A stretch of DNA of 64,000 nucleotides from Hippasteria phrygiana. Its lineage: Eukaryota; Echinodermata; Asteroidea; Valvatida; Goniasteridae. The DNA lies in the NCBI GenBank assembly GCA_037893225.1, contig JAZGUH010000533.1, positions 1,116,001 through 1,180,000 on the forward strand, read 5' to 3'. This document shows, piece after piece, positions 20,380 to 32,340 of the stretch (position 1 is the stretch's first letter; every line of letters begins with the position of its first letter). The position numbers and the translations under genes were made by a program. The notes under the pieces are model-generated. The model made no database searches, was not told the DNA's origin, and saw only the letters and a list, made by a program, of their open reading frames with translations.

Positions 20380-22690
20380 ATCCCGAGGTTGGACCTTGAA
20401 CGAACCCCTTGTTAGCACCCCAGGAAAATATTGAATGATGTTGATCCGAGGTTAGACCTCGGGGAGAGTTGGGGAAGGGTCTACAGAAATTCGATAAAAA
20501 CAAATTCGGACCAACAAAAAGAAAAATTGATTTAAAGTCGAATGCATAATTGGGGAAAGGGTTATTATATCGGAGGTTGGACCTCGAGATGCCCTCGAGC
20601 AGGGCCCCACGAGAAAGTGGTTTTGGAAATGTTGGACACGAGGTTGGACCTGGAGGCGAGATGGGGCAGGACAGAGATTCCGAGGTGGGGCCTCGAGGTA
20701 CAACGGGGTTCGACCCCATGAGAAATTAGTTTAAAGTTTGGATCCAGCGGTTGAACCTCGAGGTGAAAAGGGTCAAAATTCCTCAGCAGAAATCTGCTAA
20801 ACCAAATTTAAGTTTCGATTCACAGGCTGGACCTCGAGGTGATATGGACTGGGCTCCCCAACAGAAATATGATATATTAAATTTAAGTTTCGATTCAGAG
20901 GTTGGACCTGGAGGTGATATGGACACGGAATGATACATTACAAGTTCCCATTCTAAGGTTAGACCTTGATGCACAAGGGGAGGGGTCCCACGAAAAAGAA
21001 AAGACAAATACTATAAATTAAATTGAATTTTCGATTCACAAGTTGGACCTCGAGGTGATAAGGGCAGGGTTCCCCCAACAGAAATAGAACACATTAAATT
21101 TAAGTTTCGATATAAAAGTTGCACCTCGAGGTGATGAGGGCAGGGTTCCCCTGAAGAAATCTGGTACATGAAATTGAAGTTTCGATTCACAGGTTGGACC
21201 TGGAGGTGCTAGGGACAGGGTTCCCCAACAGAAATATGATACATTAAATTTAAGTTCCCATTCTGAGGTTAGACCTTGATGCAAGGGGCGGGGTCCCACG
21301 AAAGAAATATGATAAATTAATTTGAAGTTTCGATATAAAAGTTGCACCTCGAGGTGATGAGACAAGGGTTCCCCGAGAGAATTCCGATAAATTAAATAGA
21401 AGTTTCGATTCACAGGTTGGACCTCGAGGTGATAGTGTCAGGGTTCCTCAAAAGAAGTATGATGCATTAAATTTAAGATTCTGAGGTAGGACCTTGATGT
21501 TACAAAGGAGGGGTCCCCCGAAAGGAATATGATAAATTAATTTGGATTTTCGATTCAAAAGTTGGACGTCGAGGTGATAAGGGCGGGGTTCCCCTAATGA
21601 AATCTGGTAAGTTGAATGGTAGTTTTGATTCAGAGGTTGGACCTCGAGGTGATAAGGACAGGGTTCCCCGAAAGAAGTCTAATAAATTAGATTTAAGTTT
21701 CGATTCATAGGTTGGACCTGAGGTTGGACCTCGAGGTGATAGGGGCAGGGTTCCCCGAAAGAAATCTGATAATTTGGATTTAAGTTTCGATTCAGAGGTT
21801 GGACCTCGAGGTGATAAGGGCAGGATTCCCCTAAAGAAATCTGGTAAATTAAATTTGAGTTTCGATTCGGCGGTTGGACCTCGAGGTGATAAGGGCAGGG
21901 TTCCCTGGAAGTAGTCTGATAAATTAAATCGAAGTTTTGATTCAGAGGTTGAACTTCGAGGTGATAAGGGCGGGGTTCCCCGAAAGAGATCTGACAGATT
22001 GAATTTAGGTTCCGATTCAGAGGTTGGACCTCGAGGAAATAAGGGGCAGGGTTCCCGAAAGAAATCTGGTCAATTAAATTTAAGTTATAATTGAGAGGTT
22101 GGATCTTGAGGCGTTAAGGAGCAGGGTTTCCCGAAAGAAATCCAATTGATTAAGTTTACGTTTCGATTCCGATGTTAGGCCTTGAGGTGATAAGGGCAGG
22201 ATTCCCTGAAAGAAATCTGATAAATTAGATGTAGGTTTCGATTCAGGGGTTGGCCCTTGAGATAAGGGGCAGGGTTCCCCAAAAGAAATCTGATACCGGT
22301 AAATTAAATTTAAGTTTCGATTCAGAGGTTAGACCTTAAGGTGATAAGGGGCAGGGTTCCCCGAAGGAAATCTGATGAATTATTTAAATTTGAGGACGAA
22401 CCTCCAGGATATTGATTTCAAATTATACATACAAGGGCTAAAAGACCGTAAATTTAAAGCCGAGGCGGGTCCTTGGGGCATGCTGGGGTAGGAAACCACG
22501 AAAATTTGATTAAGGTTCTGGATCAGAATTAAGTTGCCAAGATAGCACTATTTGATTCCGGGTTTGGACCTGGAGGCGCCAAGGGGACGAAACCCTGTGT
22601 TTGACTTTAAAGTTTCATAAAATTTGGGCCCGAGGTCGGACCTCAAAGTACGCTTGGGCATTGCCCAGAAAGGAATATGGTACAGAGAAA
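20380..22690. repeat. Degenerate minisatellite, about 74-bp unit
   Basis: A unit of the form GATTCAGAGGTTGGACCTCG, AGGTGATAAGGGCAGGGTTC, CCCGAAAGAAATCTGATAAA, TTAAATTTAAGTTTC recurs about every 74 bp, roughly 30 times. It is clearest from 21030 to 22380 and more diverged at both ends. Within each unit ACCTCGAGGT is a palindrome. Minus-strand open frames here are repeat translations. Confidence 0.9.
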
Positions 22691-22699
22691 ATAATCTCC

Positions 22700-23304
22700 A
22701 AAGTCAACATTTCCACCGACACAACATTAGGGGAAAGTTACGAGAAGTGTAAATGATTTTCTCAGGCTAAGTTTACCACACAAAAAAGAGAAAAAGTTAA
22801 GGGAGTAGCAATAACGGTGATACTAATATTAGCAATGCTAAATGGATCTCATACTGTGCCTTAAAGTAGAGAATGATTTCAGTTAGCGAAATCGTACCGC
22901 TGACATAATGCACCAATGGAAACCAGAGAAATATAATTTTAAGGGATACATGTATTTTGTATTGAGGTGGGACCTCTAGGCTCAAAAGGGCACACTGCAG
23001 GGGCAGTGTTTAGCAATTTAACACTTTTCTATACACTTTCTTGCTTTCGGTCTGTGGGCACGTTTGCATGGCAAACATGTTTGGCGTATTGACGGGTGTT
23101 TAGAAATTTTGGCTTGTGAGCGTGTTTGCGGACGGATGGCGGGATTGTATTTGGTTGCTGAACGCAGTTTTTGGGGCGCAGGGTCCCGAGCAAACTTTCA
23201 TGAGGCCTCTCTTGATCAGAGGTTAGCCCACAATCGTGATAGAAAATATATGAAAGTTGGGGCATATCAATGGTATGAGTGGTATTATTGATGTAAGGAA
23301 GAAC
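22700..23304. other. No gene seen
   Basis: Transition between the minisatellite and the giant inverted repeat; no recognisable feature. Confidence 0.4.
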
Positions 23305-23310
23305 GAGGTT

Positions 23311-26240
23311 TATGGCATGTCAAACGTTGCAATATTCGATAATCTACGTATTTTTGTGCGATGTTCAAATATATATGTGCGATGTTTGTCATTATGTGCG
23401 ATGTTCAAATATATATGTTCGATGTTTGTCATTATATGTGCGATGTTCCAATTTATATGTGCGATGTTCCAATTTATATGTGCGATGTTCCAATTTATAT
23501 GTGCGATGTTCAAATATATATGCGATGTTTTGTCATATATGTGCGATGTTTGTCATTATATATGCGATGTTCAAATGTATGTGTGCGATGTTTGTTATTA
23601 TATGTACGATGTTCAAATATATATGCGATGTTTGTCATATATGTGCAATGTTCAAATTTATATGTGCGATGTTCAAATTTATATGTGCGATGTTTGTCAT
23701 ATATGTTCGATGTTCAAATAATATGTGCGATGTTTTTCAATTTATATTCGAAAACGGAATTGTGGGATATAGTATGGTTTCCAGACCGAAATAGTATGAA
23801 TATTCCTAATAAGTTACATCAGGGACCAGACTATCAGTGGTTGCACTGACCTGGCTGAAGCTAGCCCACGATTCAGCCCGCGATTTGCAATAGGGCCCGC
23901 GATTCGCCCGATCAGAGCAGCCGCATATTGAAAACTAGAATCCATTCGACAAAAGGAGTTTTTTCTTAATGAAATCGCTGGATTCAGTTAACGAATTTTT
24001 TAGAAAATGTCAAGAAAATACATACCAATTTTGCATGAAATTTCAGAATAGGTATGAGCAAAGCTGTACATATTATACTTAACATTGTTTTATGGGTCTT
24101 TTTAATGAATTAATTAGTCGTTTCGCGAAGGCCCATTTCAAAGGGTTCTCTACATCAATTCCTTTCGGCTCAGCACAATAGCTTCTGTTTGAAAGAAAGT
24201 GTACCGCACATGTTTTTTAAAATTCATATTTTTCTTTCATATTCATAATTGCTACCTTCCTGGGCACACTTAATTTCAGCAAGGGCCTATTCCAAGAATG
24301 GCTTCTGTTCCAATTAGCCGCTTAAAAAAGTGTACACGATTGGTAATTCTCAAAAAATATTTTTAATGAATTATTACAAAATACCTTTGTATACTGTAAG
24401 TTAATAATAGTCTCAATCATCCTGTGAAATTATGGCACCAGATGTGCTGTCGTTGTCAAGAAAAGTGGAAATTTATATCGTCTTCCAACGATTTCCAGCT
24501 GGAAATCGTTGGAGAACTGCCCTGTAGCCGTTAGTCAAGACGCGAGTGGCTACATGGACAAGTGGCGCGCCCCGGACATGATGGCGCCTTGGCATATCCG
24601 GGCCCAGATAGCCACGCGCGCCTTGACTAAAGGCTATTATCCGCCCGACGGTTGAAAACGAGCGCCGTTTTTCACTCGTTTTTTCGCCATCTAACAACGC
24701 AAAACTTTGAACAGGTCAGTGGAATGATATTTCCTATAACATACTAACCCCCAAATCCGCCCATTTCTGAAAATTGCAACAATGACCAATCATGTACACT
24801 GCCTTTAAAGCTAAGACGGATCATTTTCATGAATATCTGGAAATGCGGTATTCGGAGTTTCGTGTGAAATGTGTCGTCTTTGAATGAAAGTGTACCACAC
24901 ATATTTTGAAAAATTCTTATTTTTCTTACATATTCATAATTCCCACCTTCCCGGGTACTTTCTCTCAAAGACGGCATTTCACACGAAACTCCGAATACCG
25001 CATTTCCAAATATTCTTTAAAATGGTCCGTCTTTAAGCGGCTAATTGGAACAGAAGCCATTCTTGGAATAGGCCCTTGCTGAAATTAAGTGTTCCCGGGA
25101 AGGTGGTAATTATGAATATGAAAGAAAAATATAAAAGTTTTCAAAATATGTGTGGTACACTTTCTTTCAAAGACGGCATTTCACACGAAACTCCGAATAC
25201 CGCATTTCCAGATATTCATGAAAATGATCCGTCTTTAAGCGGCTAATTGGAACAGAAGCCATTCTTGCAATAAGCTCTTGCTGAAATTAAGTGTGCCCAG
25301 GAAGGTGGCAATTATGAATATAAAAGAAAAATATGAATTTTTTAAAACATGTGTGGTACACTTTCTTTCAAACAGAAGCTATTGTGCTGAGCCGAAAGGA
25401 ATTGATGTAGAGAACCCTTTGAAATGGGCCTTCGCGAAACGACTAATTAATTCATTAAAAAGACCCATAAAACAATGTTAAGTATAATATGTTCAGCTTT
25501 GCTCATACCTATTCTGAAATTTCATGCACAAATTGGTATGTAATTTCTTGACATTTCTCGAAAATTCGTTGCCTGAATCCAGCGTTTCTATTAAGAAAAA
25601 CTCCTTTTGTCGAATGGATTCTAGTTTTCAATATGCGGCTGCTCTGATCGGGCTAATCGCGGGCCCTATTGCGAATCGCGGGCTGAATCGTGGGCTAGCT
25701 TTAGCCAGGTCAGTGCAACAGATAGACCGTCCTAAGTAGTCTGGTCCCTGATGTAACCTATTAGGAATATTCATACTATTTCGGTCTGGAAACCATACTA
25801 TATCCCACAATTCCGTTTTCGAATATAAATTGACAAACATCGCACATATAAATTTGAACATCGCACATATAAATTTGAACATTGCACATATATGACAAAC
25901 ATCGCATATATATTTGAACATCGTACATATAATAACAAACATCGCACACATACATTTGAACATCGCATATATAATGACAAACATCGCACATATATGACAA
26001 AACATCGCATATATATTTGAACATCGCACATATAAATTGGAACATCGCACATATAAATTGGAACATCGCACATATAAATTGGAACATCGCACATATAAAT
26101 TGGAACATCGCACATATAATGACAAACATCGAACATATATATTTGAACATCGCACATAATGACAAACATCGCACATATATATTTGAACATCGCACAAAAA
26201 TACGTAGATTATCGAATATTGCAACGTTTGACATGCCATA
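23311..26240. mobile_element. 2.93-kb giant inverted-repeat (foldback) element
   Basis: The arms are about 1 kb each (23311 to about 24325, and about 25235-26240), inverted and near-identical. The ends are TATGGCATGTCAAACGTTGC and its complement. GAGGTT directly abuts both ends (23305-23310 and 26241-26246), consistent with a 6-bp target duplication. Each arm begins with an array of about 21-bp units (GTGCGATGTTCAAATTTATAT and GTGCGATGTTTGTCATTATAT variants, 23355-23750 and 25830-26200). Next come a unique segment with GGGCCCGCGATTCG and then AT-rich DNA. The centre contains smaller inverted modules (ATTTCACACGAAACTCCGAA repeats) and a family B MITE at 24330-24802. There is no coding capacity beyond translations of the array. 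Confidence 0.95.
24330..24802. mobile_element. MITE family B, copy 2
   Basis: The ends are GTGTACACGATTGGTAAT and, inverted, AAAGGCAGTGTACATGATTG. Internal GACGGTTGAAAACGAGCG and TAGTCAAG.CGCG stems match the copy at 36282-36763. Inserted in the centre of the giant inverted repeat. Confidence 0.9.
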
Positions 26241-26246
26241 GAGGTT

Positions 26247-27454
26247 CCATAAACAAATACAGGTATAGTTGAAGCATGTATAGCACTGATAAGGTAACTA
26301 ATTTAAAATAAATGTATGGCATCAAAATATCGCCATATCGTCCTTATGGTTGCAAGCAAGATTTCGAGGTCCTTTGGGGCGGGTAAACAAGTAAATAAAA
26401 TAAGAGAAGGAAACGAAGAATGGGGCAGCCCCCCCCCCCCCCCCTTGGGGTCATTTGAAGTCGGATATAGACAGATCCGGTACAGATACATGCATGCTGG
26501 GTGTTTCCTCGGCTGATCCCTGTGTGTTGAACCATTGTCAAATATAGGGTTTCAATACATTACTTTTGAATATTTTTGGATGCTTTTCACATAATGTAGC
26601 CAGCAAGGCAAATTTGTAAGGTGCAGCAGATGCGCGTGTTAAGCGCTGCGCATTCGTTTGCTAGGCCTTTTTCACGGGTCGGTCATCTCAATTTAGAAGC
26701 AAGGTAAACATCTTAATTTTTTAGAACTTGCAAAAGCAATGAACAATGAAATATGGCTAATTACAAATTAGTACCAGTCTGCTCTGATGAATAATTTAGA
26801 ATTTGCGTTTAATAATACGCTAATGATATAAGCAAAAAACAACAACAACAAAAGAAATGAAAGTGAGGCTCTGAACGCATAAATAGTCTGGCACCATCCA
26901 ATTGATTTTGTCGCAGCGACTATGTCGCGCGGCAATTGCCGCACACGCGGGTGTGTAACGAACATATGCGCAGTGTATTGCGCGTTTTTTGAAATTGTTA
27001 GCGGGTTGAGTTGAATCGAATCCCACGACTTGGTCGCGAACATAAAACGCGCTCATTGATTTGTGCGCGTATATAATTACGCGCGACATTATCGCTCGAC
27101 AAAATTGCGTATGTGTTAATAACATCAGGGAGCACAATCAAATGTCTTCATCGTGAATGAAGTCTATTGAGGTTGGGCAGACAGTAAACAACATGGTTCT
27201 TGTTATCCACTGTGAGTTGCTTATTCGGCGTTTGTTGTTTATATAATGATACAGGCGAAATCAGCTTTGGAGGTCCACAAACCAAGGCGTCTGGAACTTC
27301 TGAAAGCTTGTACGGAAACCGGGTAATACGATCGCAATGTAGCATATGTCAATACTCAGGAAGTACGTTGAATAATTCACACCACTTTCCGCCGATCGCG
27401 GAGTGTACAAAACACGTAGAGTCTAATAATGGTGCCGGTTATCGCCATATAGTT
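26247..27454. other. No gene seen; C16 run
   Basis: A C-run is at 26429-26444. The open frames near 26768-27137 and 27200-27466 show no known domain; the latter may be the 5' part of the adjoining retroelement. Confidence 0.4.
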
Positions 27455-27840
27455 GATAACGGGTGAGGATTCCGACAAGCGTTTGGGATTTGCTCGCAAA
27501 CGTTTAGGTTTGAGCGTCCCTCCTGCCGCCACTAAGCCCGGGGTGGGGCCACATGGCTAGGCCGCATTCCCAGTCCCAGGCGGCAGGGGTTCCCACCTAG
27601 ATGAAATCCTCGGCAGAACCAACATGGTTTGGGGTTTTCGCAGTTTATGTTCGGTTAAGCAGACTGGTGCTTGTTTCCGCTGCCAAAGGAGGGGACAAAT
27701 GGCCCGTGACTGCAAGAAAATTATAAAGGGGAGTCAGCGGGCGAGACGAGGCGAGATAGGGGCGATTGATGAGAATAACTCCCTCAAGATAAATCAAATA
27801 ATATATTCTGGCGGGTCCGGGCCATTGGCCTTTTGACGAT
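27455..27840 (+). pseudogene. DIRS/Ngaro-like gag remnant with zinc knuckle
   Basis: A frame opening with DSDKRLGFARKRL and ending with CFRCQRRGQMARDC, a CCHC-type knuckle in which the His position is Gln. An in-frame TAG is at 27558-27560. In DIRS-group elements a short basic gag with such a knuckle precedes the RT. Order and spacing with the RNase H, hydrolase and recombinase parts downstream support one element (inference). Confidence 0.6.
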
Positions 27841-27851
27841 AGTGACGGGTG

Positions 27852-28651
27852 CTGGTACACCGTTAAAAAAATTATCTGCTATTTCACAAACAAATCTTAT
27901 GTCAATTGGCATTACAAGGGCTGTGTGTATGTACAGAGAACGGTTCGTATTTTTACAATGAAATTGTACATTCACAGAGGCATTTTGTGTACTAACAAAA
28001 TATTCTGTGCTATTACAGGCTATTTGTAGACTTTTCTGCGCATCTACATATCGGTTTCTGATTTTACAAACTTGGCACATTGTCAATACTGTGCAATCCT
28101 ACATACTCCTACATTATTACGGTATACATGTACATGTGCCCATATAGGATCCTACACATGATAGCATAGCGCATTTTGGTTTATATTCATTTGGTCGAGC
28201 CATTATGAAGTCATGGTTCCCATCAACCGTTTCGATTTTTTTAAATATAAACGGGGATGTACTTATGACATTATTTAATAATGTTTGCATTAAAGTAATT
28301 TTGTACATGAATTGCTTGACAAATTACCTATTATGATCCAGAAAATGTGTTTTTGGACAAAAAAACAGCAATTTTACATGATTTTTGGGCTCACATATTT
28401 CTTCAATTGTGATTGGTCAGCTGCCGCATAATGAGATTCATGTAGGATAACAGAAGATTCTATGTGAATGAACAGGTCAACAAAGGAGCATTGTATAATT
28501 ACAGAACTTCTTTGTACATATACAATTTACAATTGCGCAGTTGTTGATATACAAGGAAAATGTTTGTGACAGAGTTTCTATGTGGTTATACGGAAGTAAA
28601 CTCTGTAAATCGTTGTACCACAATTTATTTTTTCTTTACCAGTGTACCAGT
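27852..28651. mobile_element. 800-bp inverted-repeat element, 9-bp target duplication
   Basis: The ends are CTGGTACACCG and, inverted, CTGGTACACTG. It is flanked by TGACGGGTG (27843-27851) and TGATGGGTG (28652-28660), one mismatch. The interior is non-coding and rich in TGTACAT/ACAATTT text. It separates the gag remnant from the RT remnant of the DIRS-like element. Confidence 0.8.
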
Positions 28652-29189
28652 TGATGGGTGAAGCAATTATATAGTCCCCTGGTAGTGTATATCCTTGGAT
28701 ATTTGAGTTTTACCAGAATATACCATACATCAATACAATTATTTATGAACGCAATAGGCATTTTGTTTGGCATTGAGAGGCATAAGAAATCAATATTCGA
28801 ATGCAGTAATATTGGTGTACAGGGAATTTCTTGTTTCCCCCTCCCCATGAAAAAACAACAAAAACAAAAAACAGAGAGAGAGAGAGAGCCTCTTCAAACT
28901 TTAACCATTTTAATACGAACTATTACGATACTGGAGAGTACTAGAGGATTACTCATGGCAGAGATCTTCTATTCTGTGTTTTAATCCCTTCGCAGCCCAG
29001 GCAGCAAAGCAAAAGAAGGAAGTCCTCAGTTCCCATAGAACCTCAGAAGCCCAGACTGGTTTTACCAATGAAGGAACCGAATCTTTGGTGTGAAGACACG
29101 CCTTTTAGTGCAGTGTGCGTCAGATACCGGGGCTTTTGACAGGGCGCTGAGATCACTTTATGTGGTTTGTTACATGAAATCACATTTGG

Positions 29190-29910
29190 GGTTCTTCATC
29201 ATCTGAGGAAAAGTCATCTTCATCCATCCTCGAGCATGATTTATCTCGGTCGGGATTCCAGAAAAGGAAAATGTGTCATCTGTCGAGGTGAGGGAAGATA
29301 TTATATTGGCAGAACGGGTTCTCTGAAAGGCAGCTTCAACGCTTCGTCGGAAAATGTCAAAGCTTCTCGTTGGTGTGTGACCAACTGCATCTTTGTTTAT
29401 AAGGGAGTGTTGCGCATTCGTGCCGAAACTGGACGACGTCTTCCCTGCCCCTCTCGAACAAGAAGTGCGGGCCGAGATTCTTTTCTGGCGTTTTATAGAT
29501 TCATTATCACAGCCCATACCTTGGAAAAAGGAGCACCACGTGCCAGTGGCTCTGAGTACGGCCGCGTCTGGTTTTCGGTGGGGAGGAGTCTTGGTGTGTC
29601 CGTCAGGAAACACTTGTTTTTGAGATTACTGGCCTCAGGAAATTTGGACATTTGCTGCAACGAGGCCTTTGTTTGATATTTTGTCTTGCAGTCAGTCTTG
29701 GACTCATTGTGGGGTGGACGTGTGTGCGTAACGGTTGACGAATTAGCTCGCTTCGACGTTTGGACAACTTTGGCAAGGGTTTTGAAGTTGATTTTCGCCC
29801 TTACTTTAGAGGTCATCTTCACTCTACAGTTGAGATGGGTCCCTTCTCAGCAAAATCCAGCAGATACCCCATCAAGAGAAATGTCTAGGGCAGACGCTCA
29901 GTTGTCCCAA
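29190..29910 (+). pseudogene. DIRS/Ngaro-like RT C-terminus and RNase H
   Basis: LRKSHLHPSSSMIYLG (about 29206-29250) matches the KS.L.PS..M..LG connection after the RT palm. PLEQEVRAEILFWRFIDSL (from about 29439) and STAASGFRWGG follow, the latter resembling RNase H TDAS..GWGG with the Asp lost. WVPSQQNPADTPSREMS (near 29837-29887) is the closing RNase H motif of DIRS-group elements. The parts are in different frames with stops between, and the RT core upstream is absent or unrecognisable. Non-functional. Confidence 0.75.
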
Positions 29911-30588
29911 TCAATCTAGAGGTTGCTTCTGAGGGAGTTGGGGCCCTCGCGGTTTCACGTTTGCCTTGATGACACTTCCTTCGAATGTACCGAAAGGATC
30001 GGACGGATCCGCATTAAAATTCTACTCAGGGGATCCGGCGCCTGGGCCGTCATGGGTAAACGTATTTGCCCATCCAGCAGTGCCTAGTGAGTGAAGGGCT
30101 TTGTGTATTCCCACCTTTCTTTCTGATTGCCTCACTCATTGGACTAATGGGGAAATGTGAAGGTTACGAGGGTGGTACCTAATCGCCCCCACCCGAGACC
30201 ATGATGGCCGCGTCTAGTTTCTTTTGCACGTCGGTCAGTACCTGTACGTCTGTCAGAGGTAGGACAGACGTGGGTCATTAATTTAATATCCATCAGCAGT
30301 AGGGGTTACGTAACGAATAAAACAGCCTGCCCTTTGCGCTTTGGGCCTTCGAATGTTTCTTTTCTGACTGCGGTAAACATAAGGAGGGAAATCGGCCGTC
30401 TAAGCAAGAGAATATCCTCATGTCGGATTCCATGTTCAAAGGCCTAAAAGGATTCAGCTGGCTATTGAGCCTACTGGTCACAAGTGGGGGTCACAGGATC
30501 TCATCACAAGTCGACGGCATTTACATGATGCAGTGGTTTTGCATGGGGTATTAATGATTTCAGCAGGTTAACAGATTGCCAAGAGGGA

Positions 30589-30849
30589 GTGCAAGAGGTC
30601 ATGAGGGTGTTTCACGTGGCTGCTGTTCGGCTTCGAGCCGAGTTTCCAGATTGCGTTTTCATCTTGTCATCGGTTTGTCAAACCAGGCTGGTGAAAGTAA
30701 ACCGTTCTGTAGCGGCGGTCAACGAGGCCCTGAGAGCCATATGCAGTGAGACTGGCTGGGTCTTTCTCTCCAATGATTATATTATGCAAGGTGATCTGAT
30801 GGATGACGTCCATCTGTCTTTGTGGGGCAACCCTAAAGCTTCATTGTAG
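30589..30849 (+). pseudogene. SGNH/GDSL hydrolase domain of the retroelement
   Basis: An 86-residue frame without an ATG start. It contains CVFILSSVCQTR, a VN..VAAVN.AL helix, GWVFLSNDYI and MDDVHLSLWGN (72-81), in which the D.xH of DVHLS is the catalytic Asp-His pair of SGNH hydrolases. The N-terminal serine block is not visible, so the domain is truncated. SGNH hydrolases accompany Ngaro-type elements (family knowledge), which fits its place between RNase H and the tyrosine recombinase. Confidence 0.7.
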
Positions 30850-30908
30850 GTTACAGATAGTTTTAAGGTCAGCTTTGCGCCTGCTTTCTGGTCCCGACAT
30901 ATCTTGTT

Positions 30909-31069
30909 CAGTAGCGTATCCATCTTTTTGTGCCAGGAAAGGCAAACAATGTATGAACCGTCTAAAACCGTCGCATAAACACTATTTCCTTTTGTTTTTT
31001 ATGACGCCTCAAATACCACCAGGGGGGGCAAGTTCCCCCCCCCCCGACCCCCCGCTGGATACGCCACTG
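30909..31069. mobile_element. hAT-type MITE with perfect 8-bp target duplication
   Basis: The ends are CAGTAGCGTATCC and, inverted, CAGTGGCGTATCCAGC. ATCTTGTT is repeated exactly at 30901-30908 and 31070-31077. It has an internal C11 run and shares GGCAAGTTCCCC/GACGCCTCAAAT text with 14465-14640, in opposite orientation. Inserted in the DIRS-like element. Confidence 0.95.
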
Positions 31070-31089
31070 ATCTTGTTTCAAATAGAACA

Positions 31090-32340
31090 CGGTGGCTAAC
31101 AATGTTGCATCTTCTTTTCATGCGTGATGAGGTATTGGGCGAGGTTGAAGTCGCTGGACAGCCTTTTGGATGGGCGGGCATACAATAAACAGAAAATTAA
31201 GCTGGTGGCATCACTCGGAGAGTTTATCCAGAAGCGCCATGGCGAAGGATACCACACGTAAGGAGACGACTTGCACTCGGCAACTCCTCTAGATATTGTC
31301 ACCTTCCTATTGGATAGCAATTCTACAGGAGGAACACAGGTCCACACCGTTGGATATGACAACTTGGGCAAGCATGGCCTCTTCTCTTGTGGATGCCCAC
31401 GCCATTTAGCAGCCGGTACTGTGGATTCCTACATTAGCCAGCTCAGGGGATATTATAATTCTGTGAGGCAGAACTGAGATTTGGCGCGCCAGCTCTTTCT
31501 GGGGAACCCTTGCATTTCACAACAGGTTCAAAGATACCTGAGGGCTTTCGACTAGTACAGGCACAGAGGCCCATGTCACCCCAGGGCAGGCCACCCCAAA
31601 TTTTCTCGGATCAGTTGCGCTGGTTGGCGGCAGGAATAAGAGGCATTGGTCATCCCAAGATGATAGCAACTCTCCATTCACACAGAGATACATACAACAG
31701 GGAGACTTCGAGTTCTTCTTATGCCTTTGGTGGACGGAGCCGGCGACCTAGGAAGAACCACGACGTGTGAGATTTCGCGATTAGAGGGCGGCGACCTTCT
31801 CTTCAACCACACAGTAATATAGAGTCCAGCTCTTCTCTCATTGTCATACTAAAGTTCGAGGGTCAATCAGACCTAGACCCAGCCGGTGCAGTTGACAGTT
31901 TGGTCGAACTGGCAGGATCACAAGGATTACAGCAAAAAAAACGGTTTCCTATTTCGATCATCAACGCAGGACCACAAATATCTTATCAACAAGCCTTTGG
32001 ATGCCGCGCCCAACCTGCGGTTACAGGCCTATACTTTTCCTCTTCATCAAATCCAGACAATTGCCAGCTCAGGGCCCATAAAAGCCGTGAGGGAGTGGCG
32101 GCCACATTACGCCTGCTTGGAGCCTAAGAAGAGCAAGTTATGGATCACTGCAGATGGGCCTCAAGGAGGGCAGAAATTATAAGCACTACACAGAGTTGGG
32201 AAAAAAGTAGCTATAGGCGAAAGCAAACAGAGCAGGCACTGCGTGATGCTTTCCGGGTCAACAATCCTCAGCTGATCTAGTAGGCCAGTTTCTTCAAAGG
32301 GCTCATCAGCTCAGGTTTCAGTGTTCAGCAAGCATTTCCA
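31090..32340 (+). pseudogene. Tyrosine recombinase remnant of the DIRS/Ngaro-like element
   Basis: Frames across 31110-31790 show GEFIQKRHGEGYHT, a PLDIVTFLL helix, CGCPRHLAAGTVDSYISQLR (about 31395-31455), which is the core-binding part, and LVDGAGDLGRT with LLFNHT in the catalytic part. Several in-frame stops and frame changes occur. I could not find the R..H..Y tail with confidence. Catalytically dead, and the 3' limit is uncertain. Confidence 0.65.

Noticed and set aside
23257..23849. Three overlapping 150-160-codon frames rich in Cys-Asp-Val and Ile-Tyr-Met repeats, and their mirror at 25628-26239
   Set aside because: They are translations of a 21-bp tandem array that is open in several frames and occurs in both arms of an inverted repeat; not genes.
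23355..26200. Regularly spaced repeats considered as a CRISPR array
   Set aside because: Units are contiguous with no unique spacers, are inverted in the two arms, and lie in an animal-type genome.
29167..29676. A 169-codon open frame and its 147-codon minus-strand shadow
   Set aside because: Only the first part resembles RT connection sequence; the RNase H signal is in another frame, so the long frame is not a gene.
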